A stretch of DNA of 39,817 nucleotides. Source: Acidimicrobiales bacterium. Lineage in GTDB: Bacteria; Actinomycetota; Acidimicrobiia; Acidimicrobiales; CADCSY01. The notes below the pieces were generated by a model. The model did not search any database. It was given only the letters and a program-made list of their open reading frames with translations, and was not told the DNA's origin. This document shows, in pieces, positions 17,464 through 26,572 of this stretch. Within the stretch, counting starts at the first letter, position 1. The number at the start of each line of letters is the position of its first letter. Where the stretch lies: NCBI GenBank assembly GCA_030446545.1, contig JAUJNB010000006.1, forward strand, positions 101,326 to 141,142. The letters run 5' to 3'. The translations under genes and the position numbers were made by a program.

Positions 17464-18663
17464 ATGAGCAAGCGAGCGGTGTTGGCGTACAGCGGGGGCC
17501 TCGACACTTCGGTGGCGGTGCGGTGGATGGCTGAGGAGTGGGCGACCGAGGTCATCGCCGTGGCCGTCGACGTGGGCCAGGGGGGCGACTTCGAGGCCAT
17601 CCGCCGACGGGCCCTGGCCGCGGGGGCGGTGGAGGCCCTGGTGGTCGACGCCCGAGCCGAGTACGCCGAGGACTTCGTCGTCCCGGCGCTGCGGGCCAAC
17701 GCCCGCTACGAGGGGAAGTACCCGTTGGTGTCGTCGCTGTCACGGCCGCTCATCGTCAAGCATCTGGTGGCCGCGGCCCGGGCCCACGGCGCCGACGCCG
17801 TGGCCCACGGCTGCACCGGCAAGGGCAACGACCAGGTCCGCTTCGAGGTGGCCACGGGCGCCCTGGCCCCCGATCTCGAGGTGCTGGCCCCGGTGCGGGG
17901 CTGGGGCCTGACCCGGGAGGAGTCCATCGACTACGCCGCCCGCCACGACATCCCCGTCACCGTGACCAAGGCCAGCCCCTATTCCATCGACCAGAACCTG
18001 TGGGGCCGCACCATCGAGTGCGGGATCCTGGAGGATCCCTGGGAGTCGCCTCCCGAGGAGGTGTACGAGACGACCGTGCCCACGGCGACCGGCCCCTGTG
18101 ACCTGGTCCTGGGCTTCGAGCAGGGCGTGCCGGTGAGCCTCGACGGGCGCTCCTTGCCGCTCCACGAGCTGGTCGACGAGGTCACCCGGGTGGTGGGCTC
18201 CTACGGGTGGGGCCGCATCGACATGGTGGAGAACCGCCGGGTGGGCATCAAGAGCCGGGAGATCTACGAGTGCCCGGGCTCGTTGGCCCTGCTCATGGCC
18301 CACGCCGACCTGGAGGACCTCACCCTCGAGCGCGACCTGGCCCATGAGAAGGCCCGCCTCGAGCCCCGCTACGCCGAGCTGGTCTACGACGGCCTGTGGT
18401 TCTCGCCCCTCAAGCAGGCGCTGGACGCCTTCGTCGACGAGAGCCAGCGCCACGTCACCGGCGAGGTGCGCCTGCGCTGCGAGGTGCCCGGGCGTTGCCT
18501 GGTGGCCGGCCGGCGCAGCCCGGTGGGGCTCTACGACTACGACCTCGCCACCTACGAGGCCGCCGACTCCTTCCGCCACCAGGACGCCGAGGGCTTCGTG
18601 CGCCTGTGGGGCCTGGGGACGCGCACATGGGCCGCCCGCCAGGGCGTTCGAGAAGACTCTTGA
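17464..18663 (+). CDS. argG: Argininosuccinate synthase
   Basis: 399 residues. Joins citrulline and aspartate with ATP. 'LAYSGGLDTSVAVRWM' at the N-terminus is the PP-loop; 'CTGKGNDQVRFE' near residue 117 and 'ENRRVGIKSREIYE' near 256 are typical. ATG 17464 has a GAGAGGA ribosome site (17454-17460) four bases upstream, the only clear one within the arg operon, after a 28-base gap from argR. Its TGA overlaps the argH TTG (TTGA). Confidence 0.96.
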   Translation: MSKRAVLAYSGGLDTSVAVRWMAEEWATEVIAVAVDVGQGGDFEAIRRRALAAGAVEALVVDARAEYAEDFVVPALRANARYEGKYPLVSSLSRPLIVKHLVAAARAHGADAVAHGCTGKGNDQVRFEVATGALAPDLEVLAPVRGWGLTREESIDYAARHDIPVTVTKASPYSIDQNLWGRTIECGILEDPWESPPEEVYETTVPTATGPCDLVLGFEQGVPVSLDGRSLPLHELVDEVTRVVGSYGWGRIDMVENRRVGIKSREIYECPGSLALLMAHADLEDLTLERDLAHEKARLEPRYAELVYDGLWFSPLKQALDAFVDESQRHVTGEVRLRCEVPGRCLVAGRRSPVGLYDYDLATYEAADSFRHQDAEGFVRLWGLGTRTWAARQGVREDS

Positions 18664-20128
18664 CCCTGTGGCAGGGGCGCTTTGCCGGGCGCCCCGACGA
18701 GGCGCTGTTGGCCTTCACCGCCAGCCTCGCTTTCGACCGGCGCCTGGCCGCCGACGACCTGGCCGGCTCCCGGGCCCACGTCCGGGGTCTCCTGCGGGCG
18801 GGGGTGCTCGACGACCACGAGGTGGCGGCGGTGCTGGCCGCGCTCGACGCCGTGGAGGTGGAGCTGGCCGCCGGCACCTTCGCCTTCGCTCCCGACGACG
18901 AGGACGTCCACACCGCCGTGGAGCGCCGGGTCACCGAGCTGGCCGGGCCGGCCGGGGCCAAGCTCCACACCGGGCGCAGCCGCAACGACCAGGTGGCCAC
19001 CGACCTGCGGCTGTGGTGCCGGCGGGAGCTGGCCAACGTGGCCGGAGCGGTGCTCGAGCTCCAGTCGGTGTTGCTGGAGCGGGCCGTCGAGGCCGGCGAC
19101 GCCTACCTGCCCGGCTACACCCACCTGCAGCGGGCCCAGCCGGTGCTCCTCGCCCACCATCTCCTGGCCCACGGGTGGGCCCTGGCCCGCGACGTCGACC
19201 GCATCCTCGACGCCCGCCGGCGCCTCGACGTCTCCCCCTCGGCGCCGGCGCCCTGGCCGGATCGTCGCTGGCCCTGGACCCCGACGGTGTGGCCGCCGAC
19301 CTGGGCTTCGCCGCCCGCTTCGAGAACAGCCTCGACGCCGTGTCCGACCGCGACTTCGTGGCCGAGGCCCTCTTCGCCCTGGCCCTGCTGGGCGTGCACC
19401 TGTCCCGTCTGGGCGAGGAGGTGGTGCTGTGGTCGAGCGAGGAGGTGGGCTTCCTCGGCCTCGACGACGCCTGGTCCACCGGATCCTCGATGCTGCCCCA
19501 GAAGAAGAACCCCGACGTGGCCGAGCTGGCCCGGGGCAAGGCCGGGCGCCTGGTCGGCCACCTGACCGGCGTGCTGACCACCTTGAAGGGTCTGCCCCTG
19601 GCCTACAACCGTGATCTGCAGGAGACCCAGGAGCCCCTGTTCGACGCCGTCGACCAGGTGGTGTCGGCCCTGGCCGCCCTGGGTGGGCTGCTGGCCAGCG
19701 CCACGTTCCACACCGGGCCCATGGCCGCCGCCGCCGACAGCCCCACTGCGGCCGCCGTCGACCTGGCCGAGCACCTGGTGGAGGGGGGATGCCGTTTCGT
19801 CGGGCCCACGCCGGTGGGCGACCTCGTCCGCCGGTCACTGGAGGCCGGGGGCGACCTGGCCGCTCTGGTGGCCGCCCACCCCGACCTGGGGACCGAGGCG
19901 GCCGCCCTGCTCGCCCCCGGGGTGGCCGTCACCCGTCGCCGCACACCGGGAGGGGCCGGGCCCGGCCCCGTGGCCGTGCAGGTGGAACGGTTCGAGGTTC
20001 GCCTGGCCGACGATCGGCAGCGGCTCGGTGAGCGCGCTTCCCCGTGGACTTCTACCGGCGCGACCCCCGGGAGGTGGCGCCGGCGCTCCTGCACAAGGTG
20101 CTGGCGGTGGGGCCCTGCCGGGGGCTGA
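18660..20128 (+). pseudogene. argH: Argininosuccinate lyase, frameshifted once near the middle
   Basis: Splits argininosuccinate to arginine and fumarate. The first frame, from TTG 18660, carries 'LHTGRSRNDQVATDLRLW' and 'PGYTHLQRAQPVLLAHHL'; the second carries the signature 'GSSMLPQKKNPDVAELARG'. They meet at the C5 run 19234-19238: a sixth C turns 'DVSPSAPA' into the expected 'DVSPLGAGALAGSS'. The second frame ends at TGA 20126-20128, about 30 residues beyond a normal ArgH and inside the next gene, so a second slip near 20030 is likely. As the rest of the pathway is intact, I believe the real gene works and the break is technical. Confidence 0.85.
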
Positions 20129-20604
20129 TCGTCGAGGTCGAGGCCTACTGCGGCGGGGCCGACCCCGCCTCCCACGCCTTCCGGGGCCCCACCCGGCGCA
20201 ACGCCACCATGTTCGGCCCGCCCGGGCACCTCTACGTCTACTTCACCTACGGCATGCACTGGTGCGCCAACGCCGTGTGCGGCGACGAGGGCGAGGGCCT
20301 GGCCGTGCTGCTGCGGGCCCTGCGCCCGGTGGCCGGCACGGAGGAGATGTGGCCCCGGCGCCCGGCGGCCAAGCGGGAGCGGGACCTGTGCTCGGGGCCG
20401 GCCCGGCTGTGCCAGGCGCTGGGCCTCGACGGCAGCCACGACGGCGACGACCTGGTGACGGGAGCCGGTGGCACCACCGTGGTCGACGACGGGGTGGCGC
20501 CACCGGCCGACGTGGTGTGCACCACCCGGGTGGGGATCACCGCCGCCGCCGAGGAGCCCTGGCGCTGGTACGTCGCCGGCGACCCGCACGTCTCCCGGCG
20601 CTGA
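20044..20604 (+). CDS. 3-methyladenine DNA glycosylase (AAG/MPG family)
   Basis: 186 residues. Excises alkylated purines from DNA. 'FYRRDPREVAPALLHKVL', 'EVEAYCGGADPASHAF' (catalytic Glu), 'RRNATMFGPPGHLYVYFTYG' and the ending 'WYVAGDPHVSRR' match the AAG family along its whole length. GTG 20044 is used; the gene lies directly after argH, an arrangement known from other actinobacteria. An in-frame TGA at 20029 marks the upstream limit. Confidence 0.92.
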   Translation: MDFYRRDPREVAPALLHKVLAVGPCRGLIVEVEAYCGGADPASHAFRGPTRRNATMFGPPGHLYVYFTYGMHWCANAVCGDEGEGLAVLLRALRPVAGTEEMWPRRPAAKRERDLCSGPARLCQALGLDGSHDGDDLVTGAGGTTVVDDGVAPPADVVCTTRVGITAAAEEPWRWYVAGDPHVSRR

Positions 20605-20620
20605 GGCGCACCGCCTCCCC

Positions 20621-20645
20621 GGAGAGGCTGCGCCTGGTGCTCTCC
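20621..20645. terminator. Hairpin between convergent genes
   Basis: GGAGAG (20621-20626) pairs with CTCTCC (20640-20645) around a 13-base loop, in the gap between the glycosylase stop and the convergent marR stop. There is no U-tract, so a bidirectional terminator role is only suggested by position. Confidence 0.3.
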
Positions 20646-20684
20646 CCGTACTGCGGCATGGCCACCCGTGGGCAGCGCTAGGTC

Positions 20685-21161
20685 TCAACGGTCACAGGCC
20701 AGGATCTCTCCTCGCAAGGGGCCCACCACGGCCTCGCTGATCTCGGCCAGGGCCCGCACCTGCTCGGCCGACAACCGATCGAGCAGGTGACGGCGGACTC
20801 CGGCCAGGTGACCGGGGGCGGCCTGTTCGATGGCGGCCAGGCCGGTGGGGGTGAGCACCGCGAACGAGCCCCGGGCGTCGGTGGGGCACTCTTGGCGGGA
20901 CACGAGCCCGCGGTCGTCCATGCGGGTGATCTGGTGGGAGAGCCGGCTGCGGGACCACTGCAGTCGCTCGGCCAGAACCGCCATGCGCAACCGCCGGTCC
21001 TCGGCCTCCGAGAGGGCGACCAGCACCTCGTAGTCGGCCAGGGAGAGCTCGACCTCGGCCAACAGCTCGCGTTCCAGGACCATGCGCAGGAGTTGGTGCA
21101 TGCGCAGGAAGCCCCGCCAGGCCCGGGCCTCGTCGGGATCGAGCCAGCGGGGAGGCGTCAC
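20685..21161 (-). CDS. MarR family transcriptional regulator
   Basis: 158 residues. Winged-helix dimer with 'LSLADYEVLVALSEAEDRRL', the recognition region 'LAERLQWSRSRLSHQITRM' and wing 'LVSRQECPTDARGSFAVLT'. It is divergent from yceI and the TTGA/TCAA palindrome between them is a likely operator for both. GTG 21161 has TAACGT (21168-21173) six bases upstream, so it is probably leaderless. The ligand is unknown. Confidence 0.9.
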   Translation of the reverse strand: MTPPRWLDPDEARAWRGFLRMHQLLRMVLERELLAEVELSLADYEVLVALSEAEDRRLRMAVLAERLQWSRSRLSHQITRMDDRGLVSRQECPTDARGSFAVLTPTGLAAIEQAAPGHLAGVRRHLLDRLSAEQVRALAEISEAVVGPLRGEILACDR

Positions 21162-21190
21162 CGGACCACGTTACCCAACGACCGGAATAG

Positions 21191-21202
21191 TTGATACGTC
21201 AA
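21191..21202. promoter_or_regulatory. Palindrome between marR and yceI, likely MarR operator
   Basis: TTGA-TACG-TCAA (21191-21202) lies in the 95-base divergent region and is AT-rich against its surroundings. MarR proteins typically bind such short inverted repeats in their own promoter. It is about 18 bases upstream of the marR -10-like hexamer. Confidence 0.5.
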
Positions 21203-21256
21203 TGAGGTTGCAGGGACTGAATCCCCAAGAGCCCACCCCCCCAGGAGGAAGTACCC

Positions 21257-21835
21257 ATGACCACGACCAGCCCCACCAAGGCCACCCACTCGATCCCGGG
21301 CCTGGTGCCCGGCGTCTGGGCCATCGACCCGGTCCACTCCGAGGTCGCCTTCACCGTGCGCCACATGATGGTGAGCAAGGTCCGGGGGACCTTTCGCAAC
21401 TTCGACGCCGAGCTCGTGGTGGCCGACGACCTGCTCGGGTCCTCGGTCAACGCCACCGTCGACGTGGCCTCCTTCGACACCGGCAACGCCGACCGTGACG
21501 CCCACGTCCGCTCGGCCGACTTCCTCGACCTCGAGCAACATCCCACCATGACCTACCGCTCCACCGGTATCCGCCCCGACGGCGACGACTTCCGGGTCGA
21601 CGGGGAGCTCACGCTCCACGGGGTGTCCCGTCCCGTCCCCCTCCATCTCGAGGTCGGCGGGGTGACGACCGATCCCTTCGGGAACCTGCGCCTCGGGCTG
21701 TCGGCCACCACCGAGATCAACCGCCGGGACTTCGGCATCGACATCTCCATGCCGCTGGAGGCCGGTGGCGTCGTCATCGGTGACAAGATCAAGGTCACCC
21801 TGGACATCGAGGCCACCCGCCCGATCAACGAGTGA
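21257..21835 (+). CDS. YceI family protein
   Basis: 192 residues, the length of YceI lipocalin-like proteins, which bind isoprenoid lipids in an eight-stranded barrel. 'VWAIDPVHSEVAFTVRHMM' opens the domain, and 'GNADRDAHVRSADFLD', 'GELTLHGVSRPV' and 'EINRRDFGI' are family marks. There is no signal peptide, so it is probably cytoplasmic. Strong ribosome site AGGAGGAA (21241-21248) before ATG 21257. It is divergent from marR and 52 bases ahead of the pirin gene, so the two are likely one unit under MarR. Confidence 0.92.
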   Translation: MTTTSPTKATHSIPGLVPGVWAIDPVHSEVAFTVRHMMVSKVRGTFRNFDAELVVADDLLGSSVNATVDVASFDTGNADRDAHVRSADFLDLEQHPTMTYRSTGIRPDGDDFRVDGELTLHGVSRPVPLHLEVGGVTTDPFGNLRLGLSATTEINRRDFGIDISMPLEAGGVVIGDKIKVTLDIEATRPINE

Positions 21836-21887
21836 GACCCGAGGAGCCCGAACCAGCAGCAACACCGAGGAGAGAGAGGAAGGCCCC

Positions 21888-22841
21888 ATGCCCGCTGTCG
21901 TCGCCGACACCCTGACCCTGCCCCGCATCACCCGGCCCGACCCCGCCCTGGTCGCCGATCGGCCCGTCCGGTCGGTGACCACGGCGCCGTCCGGGTACGA
22001 AGGTGAGGGTTTTCCTGTCCGCCGGGCCTTCGCCGGGCTCGACACGGCCACCCTCGATCCCTTCCTCCACATGGACCAGATGGGCGAGGTCGACTACGCC
22101 CCGGGAGAGCCCAAGGGCACGTCGTGGCACCCCCACCGGGGTTTCGAGACCGTCACCTACCTCATCGACGGGACCTTCCGCCACCAGGACTCCAACGGCG
22201 GCGGTGGCCTCATCACCAACGGCGACACGCAGTGGATGACCGCCGGCGGCGGGATCCTCCACATCGAGGCGCCCCCGGAGGAGCTCGTCGTCGCCGGTGG
22301 GCTGTTCCACGGGGTGCAGCTCTGGGTCAACCTGCCCCGGGCCAACAAGTGGAACCCGCCCCGCTACCAGGACCTCCGGGGGAGCGACACCGTGCTCTTG
22401 TCGTCGGACGACGGCGGCGCCCTGGTGCGCCTCATCGCCGGCGACGTCGGCGGCCACACCGGACCGGGCTCGACGTTCACGCCCATCACGCTGATCCACG
22501 CCACCGTCTCGCCCGGTGCCCGGCTGGTGCTGCCGTGGCGGGCCGACTTCAACGCCCTGGCCTACGTCCTGGCCGGCCGGGGCGTCGTGGGCACCGAGCA
22601 GCGACCGCTGCACACCGGCCAGTTGGCCGTGTTCGGTCCCGGCGCCTCGGTGACCGTGGCCGCCGGCACCACCCAGGACAGCCACACGCCCTCGCTCGAG
22701 GTGCTCATGCTCGGGGGCCTGCCCATCCGTGAGCCGGTTGCCCACTACGGCCCCTTCGTCATGAACACCCGGGCCGAGCTGCAGCAGGCCTTTGCCGACT
22801 ACCAGGCCGGTCGCCTGGGGGTCATACCCGCCGCCGGGTAG
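21888..22841 (+). CDS. Pirin family protein
   Basis: 317 residues. Bicupin with the pirin metal-binding motif 'HPHRGFETVTYL' near residue 82, the later metal Glu in 'GGILHIEAPPEE' and the second cupin carrying 'LIHATVSPGARLVLPW'. Bacterial pirins are reported as quercetinases or redox-sensitive regulators; which applies here cannot be told. ATG 21888 follows an AG-rich ribosome site (gaggagagagaggaagg). Confidence 0.92.
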   Translation: MPAVVADTLTLPRITRPDPALVADRPVRSVTTAPSGYEGEGFPVRRAFAGLDTATLDPFLHMDQMGEVDYAPGEPKGTSWHPHRGFETVTYLIDGTFRHQDSNGGGGLITNGDTQWMTAGGGILHIEAPPEELVVAGGLFHGVQLWVNLPRANKWNPPRYQDLRGSDTVLLSSDDGGALVRLIAGDVGGHTGPGSTFTPITLIHATVSPGARLVLPWRADFNALAYVLAGRGVVGTEQRPLHTGQLAVFGPGASVTVAAGTTQDSHTPSLEVLMLGGLPIREPVAHYGPFVMNTRAELQQAFADYQAGRLGVIPAAG

Positions 22842-22888
22842 CGCCACGGCGGCGGGCACGTGCGGGCCACCGGGCGGTCGCAGGGTGC

Positions 22889-23818
22889 TCAGGCCCGCAG
22901 GCCCAGTCGCCGGCGGGCCAGCTCCACGTAGGCGGGGTCGAGGTCGAAGCCGACGTAGTGACGGCCGGTGTCCACCGCGGCCAGGGCCACCTGGCCGCTG
23001 CCCATGAAGGGGTCCAGGACGGTGTCGCCCCGGTAGGTGAGCAACTCGATGACCCGCCGGGGCAGCTCGACCGGGAAGGGGGCGGGGTGGCCGATGCGCT
23101 TGGCCGACACGGTGGGGAAGTGCCAGACGTCGAGGGTGAGGGCCAGGAACTCCTCGGCGGTGATGGTGCTCTCGTGGGGGAGGTCCTGGGACGCCCGCTC
23201 GGCCCGGGTCAGAGCCCGGTCGAAGCGGCCCTTGCTGGCCAGGACGATGCGCTCGGAGACGTCACGGATGGCCGGGGCGGCTGACGAGGCGTAGGAACCC
23301 CAGGCGCAGGAGCCGCTCGCCCCCTCGGCCTTGACCCACACCACCTCGCCTCGCAGCAGCAGTCCGAGGTCGTCGCCGAGGATGCGGATCACGTCGGCCG
23401 AGAGGGAGCGGTAGGGCCTGCGCCCGAGGTTGGCCACGTTGACGGCCATGCGCCCGCCGGGCTCGAGGACCCGGACGCACTCGGCGAAGACGTCGCCGAG
23501 CATGGCCAGGTACTCCAGGTAGGTGCCGGCCACGTTGCCGGTGCCGGCCGCCTGCTCGTACTCCTTGGCTGCGAAGTACGGCGGTGAGGTCACCACCAGG
23601 GCGATGGAGGCGTCGTCCACCACGGCCATGTCCCGGCTGTCACCGCAGAAGAGCCGGTCGCGCACCGAGCACGGGTTGAGGTGGGCGTCGGTGGTGACCG
23701 TGGGGGGGGTGAACTGGCCGTAGAAGGCCGAGGCGTCGTGGCTCTCACGGCGCCCCACGCCGAAGGCCGACGTGGTGGTGGCCACCCGCGGGCGGCGCGG
23801 GCGCGCATCGTCGCTCAT
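22889..23818 (-). CDS. Site-specific DNA methyltransferase, probably N4-cytosine type
   Basis: 309 residues. Motif IV 'TSPPYFAAKEY' lies near residue 76 and motif I 'DPFMGSGQVALAA' near the C-terminus, the order of beta-class enzymes; the SPPY form of motif IV is typical of N4-cytosine methylation. No restriction nuclease is adjacent, so it is probably a solitary methylase. ATG 23818 overlaps the stop of the MocA-like gene (ATGA), tying it to the end of the CO dehydrogenase cluster. The target sequence cannot be predicted. Confidence 0.88.
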   Translation of the reverse strand: MSDDARPRRPRVATTTSAFGVGRRESHDASAFYGQFTPPTVTTDAHLNPCSVRDRLFCGDSRDMAVVDDASIALVVTSPPYFAAKEYEQAAGTGNVAGTYLEYLAMLGDVFAECVRVLEPGGRMAVNVANLGRRPYRSLSADVIRILGDDLGLLLRGEVVWVKAEGASGSCAWGSYASSAAPAIRDVSERIVLASKGRFDRALTRAERASQDLPHESTITAEEFLALTLDVWHFPTVSAKRIGHPAPFPVELPRRVIELLTYRGDTVLDPFMGSGQVALAAVDTGRHYVGFDLDPAYVELARRRLGLRA

Positions 23819-24417
23819 CCGGGAGCGGGAAGCCCCAGCTGTCGGCAGACGGCCAGGTAGTCGTCCCAGGTGTCCACGTCGAGGGGGAGGGGACGGTCGA
23901 GAGGGACGTGGCGGGCCCGTTCGGGCTCGGCTTCGATGAGCTTCCACACCGCCTTGTCGCCGTGGAGGCCGGCCAGGTCGGCGAACATCTCGGCCGAGAA
24001 CACGAAGGGGTGCCCCAACTGGCCCCGGTAGCTGCTCACCGCCATGGCCGGACGATGGCGAAGCCAGTAGGCGCCCACCGCGTCGATGACCGAGGTGTCG
24101 ACACCGGGCATGTCCCCCAGCACGAGCATGGCGGCGTCACAGTTGCGCACGGCGCTGAGACCGGCCAGCAGCGAGGAGGCGCAACCACTGGCGTAGTCCT
24201 GGTTGGAGACCAGCTCGGCCCGCTCGGGCACGAGGGCGGCGCGGGTGTCGTCGGCCGCGCCCCCGAGGACGACCACGACCCGATCGAGCGACGACGCCTC
24301 CGCGTTGCGCACCACCCAGCCCAGGAGCGTGGTGTCGCCCAGGGGGAGGGTCTGCTTGGGCCGGCCCAGGCGCCGGGACGCGCCGGCGCCGAGCACGATG
24401 CCGCAGACCGACGCCAC
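23815..24417 (-). CDS. mocA: MocA-like molybdenum cofactor cytidylyltransferase
   Basis: 200-residue nucleotidyltransferase. 'LGAGASRRLGRPKQTLPLGD' is the nucleotide-binding loop in the form found in MocA/MobA, and 'AMLVLGDMPGVD' near residue 95 holds the metal-binding Asp. CO dehydrogenase uses molybdopterin cytosine dinucleotide, so a CTP-dependent MocA in this cluster makes sense; the choice of CTP over GTP is inferred from context. GTG 24417, three bases after the coxG stop. Confidence 0.85.
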   Translation of the reverse strand: MASVCGIVLGAGASRRLGRPKQTLPLGDTTLLGWVVRNAEASSLDRVVVVLGGAADDTRAALVPERAELVSNQDYASGCASSLLAGLSAVRNCDAAMLVLGDMPGVDTSVIDAVGAYWLRHRPAMAVSSYRGQLGHPFVFSAEMFADLAGLHGDKAVWKLIEAEPERARHVPLDRPLPLDVDTWDDYLAVCRQLGLPAPG

Positions 24418-24420
24418 GCC

Positions 24421-25434
24421 TCAGTGGTCGCGCTGTGAACCGAGGACAGCCGCCACCAGGCCGGCGCCCGCAGCCGACAGCAGCCAGCGGGCGGCACTGC
24501 GCTTGACCAGGGCCAGGAGCAAGAAGTCGAGCACCAGCGCCGCCGGAAGGGCCCGCTGGGCCATCCCGGGACCGGCCAGGGCCAGCAGGTCGAGGGGCTC
24601 CGAGGGGCGGCTCGTCACCGAGCGCAGGGGCGAAGGTGCGGGTGGGGCGGCGGCGGTCCCCGAGCCTGAGGCGGGGCCGGTCGCCGCGGCCGAGCGGCCG
24701 TTGGCGTCGGGCCCGTCGTCGCTCCGGTCGGCGCCCGGTTCCTGGCCCGTGCCCGTCCCCTCGCCGGTGGTCTCGAACCCGCTGGTGGCCGATGCGGTGG
24801 TCTCGAAGCCGGTCTGCTCGCCGGTCGTCCCGCCATCGGTCGTCTCACCGCCGGCCGTCCCGCTGCCGGCGCTCCCGCTGCCGGCGCCATCCGCCTCGGT
24901 GAGTGCCATCCCCGGGTCGGCCCCCTCGTCGTCGAGGTCCTCAGCCGCCGCCCTGCCGCCACTCCCGCCAGGGAATGCGACGGCGTCGTCGCCGCCGGCC
25001 AGGTCGTCCTCCAGGCAACGGGCGAACTCGCCCAGCAGCTTGGAGGAGACGTCGGCCAGCACCCCTCGGCCGAACTGGGCGATCTTGCCCGAGATGGTGA
25101 GGTCGGTGTCGATGGCCACCTCGGTGCCGGCCGAGGTCTCCACCAGGGTCACCACCACGTCGGCCGCGGCGTTGCCCTGGCCCCTCGTCTCGCGACCCTT
25201 GGCCGACAGCACCATGCGGTGGGCGGCCTCGTCGACCTCGGCGAAGCGGACTGCACCCTTGTACTGGGCGGTGATGGCTCCCAACTTGACCTTGACCACG
25301 CCGCGGTACTCGTCCCCCTCGACTTCAGTGAGCTGGGCTCCGGGCATGCAGGGCGCGACGCGCTCGACGTCGCGCAGCACCTCCCAGGCGTCGGCCAGGG
25401 GCAGGGCAACAGTGAAACGGTCCTCGATGCGCAT
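24421..25434 (-). CDS. coxG: CoxG: SRPBCC domain, long linker, membrane tail
   Basis: 337 residues. Residues 1-150 are an SRPBCC/CoxG domain ('FTVALPLADAWEVLRDVERV', 'CMPGAQLTEVEGDEYRG', 'VDTDLTISGKIAQFGRGVL'-like core). A linker of about 110 residues rich in Gly, Thr, Ser and Glu follows, with repeated GFETT units, then a hydrophobic C-terminal segment ('ALPAALVLDFLLLALV' and 'LLSAAGAGLVAAVLG'). CoxG is implicated in docking CO dehydrogenase at the membrane and passing electrons to the quinone pool. The tail suggests it is anchored on a long tether. An AG-rich ribosome site precedes ATG 25434. Confidence 0.88.
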   Translation of the reverse strand: MRIEDRFTVALPLADAWEVLRDVERVAPCMPGAQLTEVEGDEYRGVVKVKLGAITAQYKGAVRFAEVDEAAHRMVLSAKGRETRGQGNAAADVVVTLVETSAGTEVAIDTDLTISGKIAQFGRGVLADVSSKLLGEFARCLEDDLAGGDDAVAFPGGSGGRAAAEDLDDEGADPGMALTEADGAGSGSAGSGTAGGETTDGGTTGEQTGFETTASATSGFETTGEGTGTGQEPGADRSDDGPDANGRSAAATGPASGSGTAAAPPAPSPLRSVTSRPSEPLDLLALAGPGMAQRALPAALVLDFLLLALVKRSAARWLLSAAGAGLVAAVLGSQRDH

Positions 25435-25447
25435 GAGGTGGTTCCTC

Positions 25448-26572
25448 TCAGCTGACGTTGGTGGCGTAGGCCTCGGCGACAGGCACGGCGTGGATGTGTC
25501 CCGATCGGTCCCGGAGGAAGCCGGCGCCCGTTCGGCGGGCCACGGCGAGGATCTCGGTGGCGATCGACCAGGCGATCTCCTCGGGGCCCTCGGCGCCGAT
25601 GTCGAGGCCCGCCGGACCGTACACCCGCTCGCGCACCTCCGGCACGGGGACGATCCCCTCGGCGGCCAAGCCGTCGAGGAGCTGGTCGAGGCGGGCCCGG
25701 GGGCCGAGCATCCCCACGTAGGCCACCTCGCTGAGGACCAACGAGCGCAGGTAATCCTGGTCGCGCAAGAAGTTGTGGCTCATGACCACGGCGTAGGTGC
25801 GTCCGTCGACCCCGGCCGCCACGGCGGCCTCCGCCGGCTCGGCTCGCACCAGGCGCTGCGCGCCGGGGAAGCGCTTGGCGGTGAGGAACCCGGGCCGGTC
25901 GTCGACCACCTCGACCCGCCAGCCCAGACCGGCACCGGCGGCCACCAGAGGGATGGCGTCGTGACCGGCGCCGCACACCAGCAGTCGCAGCGGCGGGAGG
26001 AACACCTCCACGAAGATCCGCGTCCTCGAGCCGGCCAGGGCGAGGGTCCGGCTCGTGCCGGCGGCGAGGGCCTGCAGGCCCTGGCGGCGGGCGGCACCGT
26101 CGAGATGGTCGTGACCCAGGCCGGCTTCGGTGCGCCCGTCGGGGTGGACGATGAGCCGGGCGCCGAGGTGGTCGCCGTCGAGGACGGTGACCAGGGCCAG
26201 CGACCGGTCCTCCCGGCGGGCCGACCGGAGGGCGGCGACGGAGGCCAGGGCATCGGACGCGGGCTCCACCAGGACCTCGATGACGCCGTTGCATCCGAGG
26301 CCCCAGCCCCAGACGACCTCGTCGTCGGCGGTCAGGTCGAAGTGCAACAGCCGGGGCCGGCCCGAGGCCAGCACCTCGCCCGCCGTGCGGACGACGTCGC
26401 CTTCCAGGCACCCCCCGGAGATGTTGCCCACCGCTTCCCCGTCGCCCGCCACCACCAGCCGGGCCCCGGCCCGGCGGTAGGTGGACCCCCGGGCGGCCAC
26501 CACCGTGGCCAGGGCCACCCCGGTGCCGTCGGATGCCGCCAGGGCGGCCAGGACGTCGTCGAGCTCGCTCAT
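25448..26572 (-). CDS. XdhC/CoxI family molybdoenzyme maturation protein
   Basis: 374 residues. N-terminal XdhC domain ('ATVVAARGSTYRRAGARLVV', 'GNISGGCLEGDVV') and C-terminal Rossmann-like XdhC_C domain ('LLVCGAGHDAIPLVAAGAGLG', 'YVGMLGPRARL', 'IGAEGPEEIAWSIATEIL'). Family members bind and sulfurate the molybdenum cofactor before insertion. The complete C-terminal part distinguishes it from its upstream neighbour. ATG 26572 overlaps that neighbour's stop (ATGA). Confidence 0.9.
   Translation of the reverse strand: MSELDDVLAALAASDGTGVALATVVAARGSTYRRAGARLVVAGDGEAVGNISGGCLEGDVVRTAGEVLASGRPRLLHFDLTADDEVVWGWGLGCNGVIEVLVEPASDALASVAALRSARREDRSLALVTVLDGDHLGARLIVHPDGRTEAGLGHDHLDGAARRQGLQALAAGTSRTLALAGSRTRIFVEVFLPPLRLLVCGAGHDAIPLVAAGAGLGWRVEVVDDRPGFLTAKRFPGAQRLVRAEPAEAAVAAGVDGRTYAVVMSHNFLRDQDYLRSLVLSEVAYVGMLGPRARLDQLLDGLAAEGIVPVPEVRERVYGPAGLDIGAEGPEEIAWSIATEILAVARRTGAGFLRDRSGHIHAVPVAEAYATNVS

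Noticed and set aside
20605..20681. Short open frame after the DNA glycosylase ending at TAG 20679-20681
   Set aside because: No start of its own, no recognisable motif, and the glycosylase ends normally before it.
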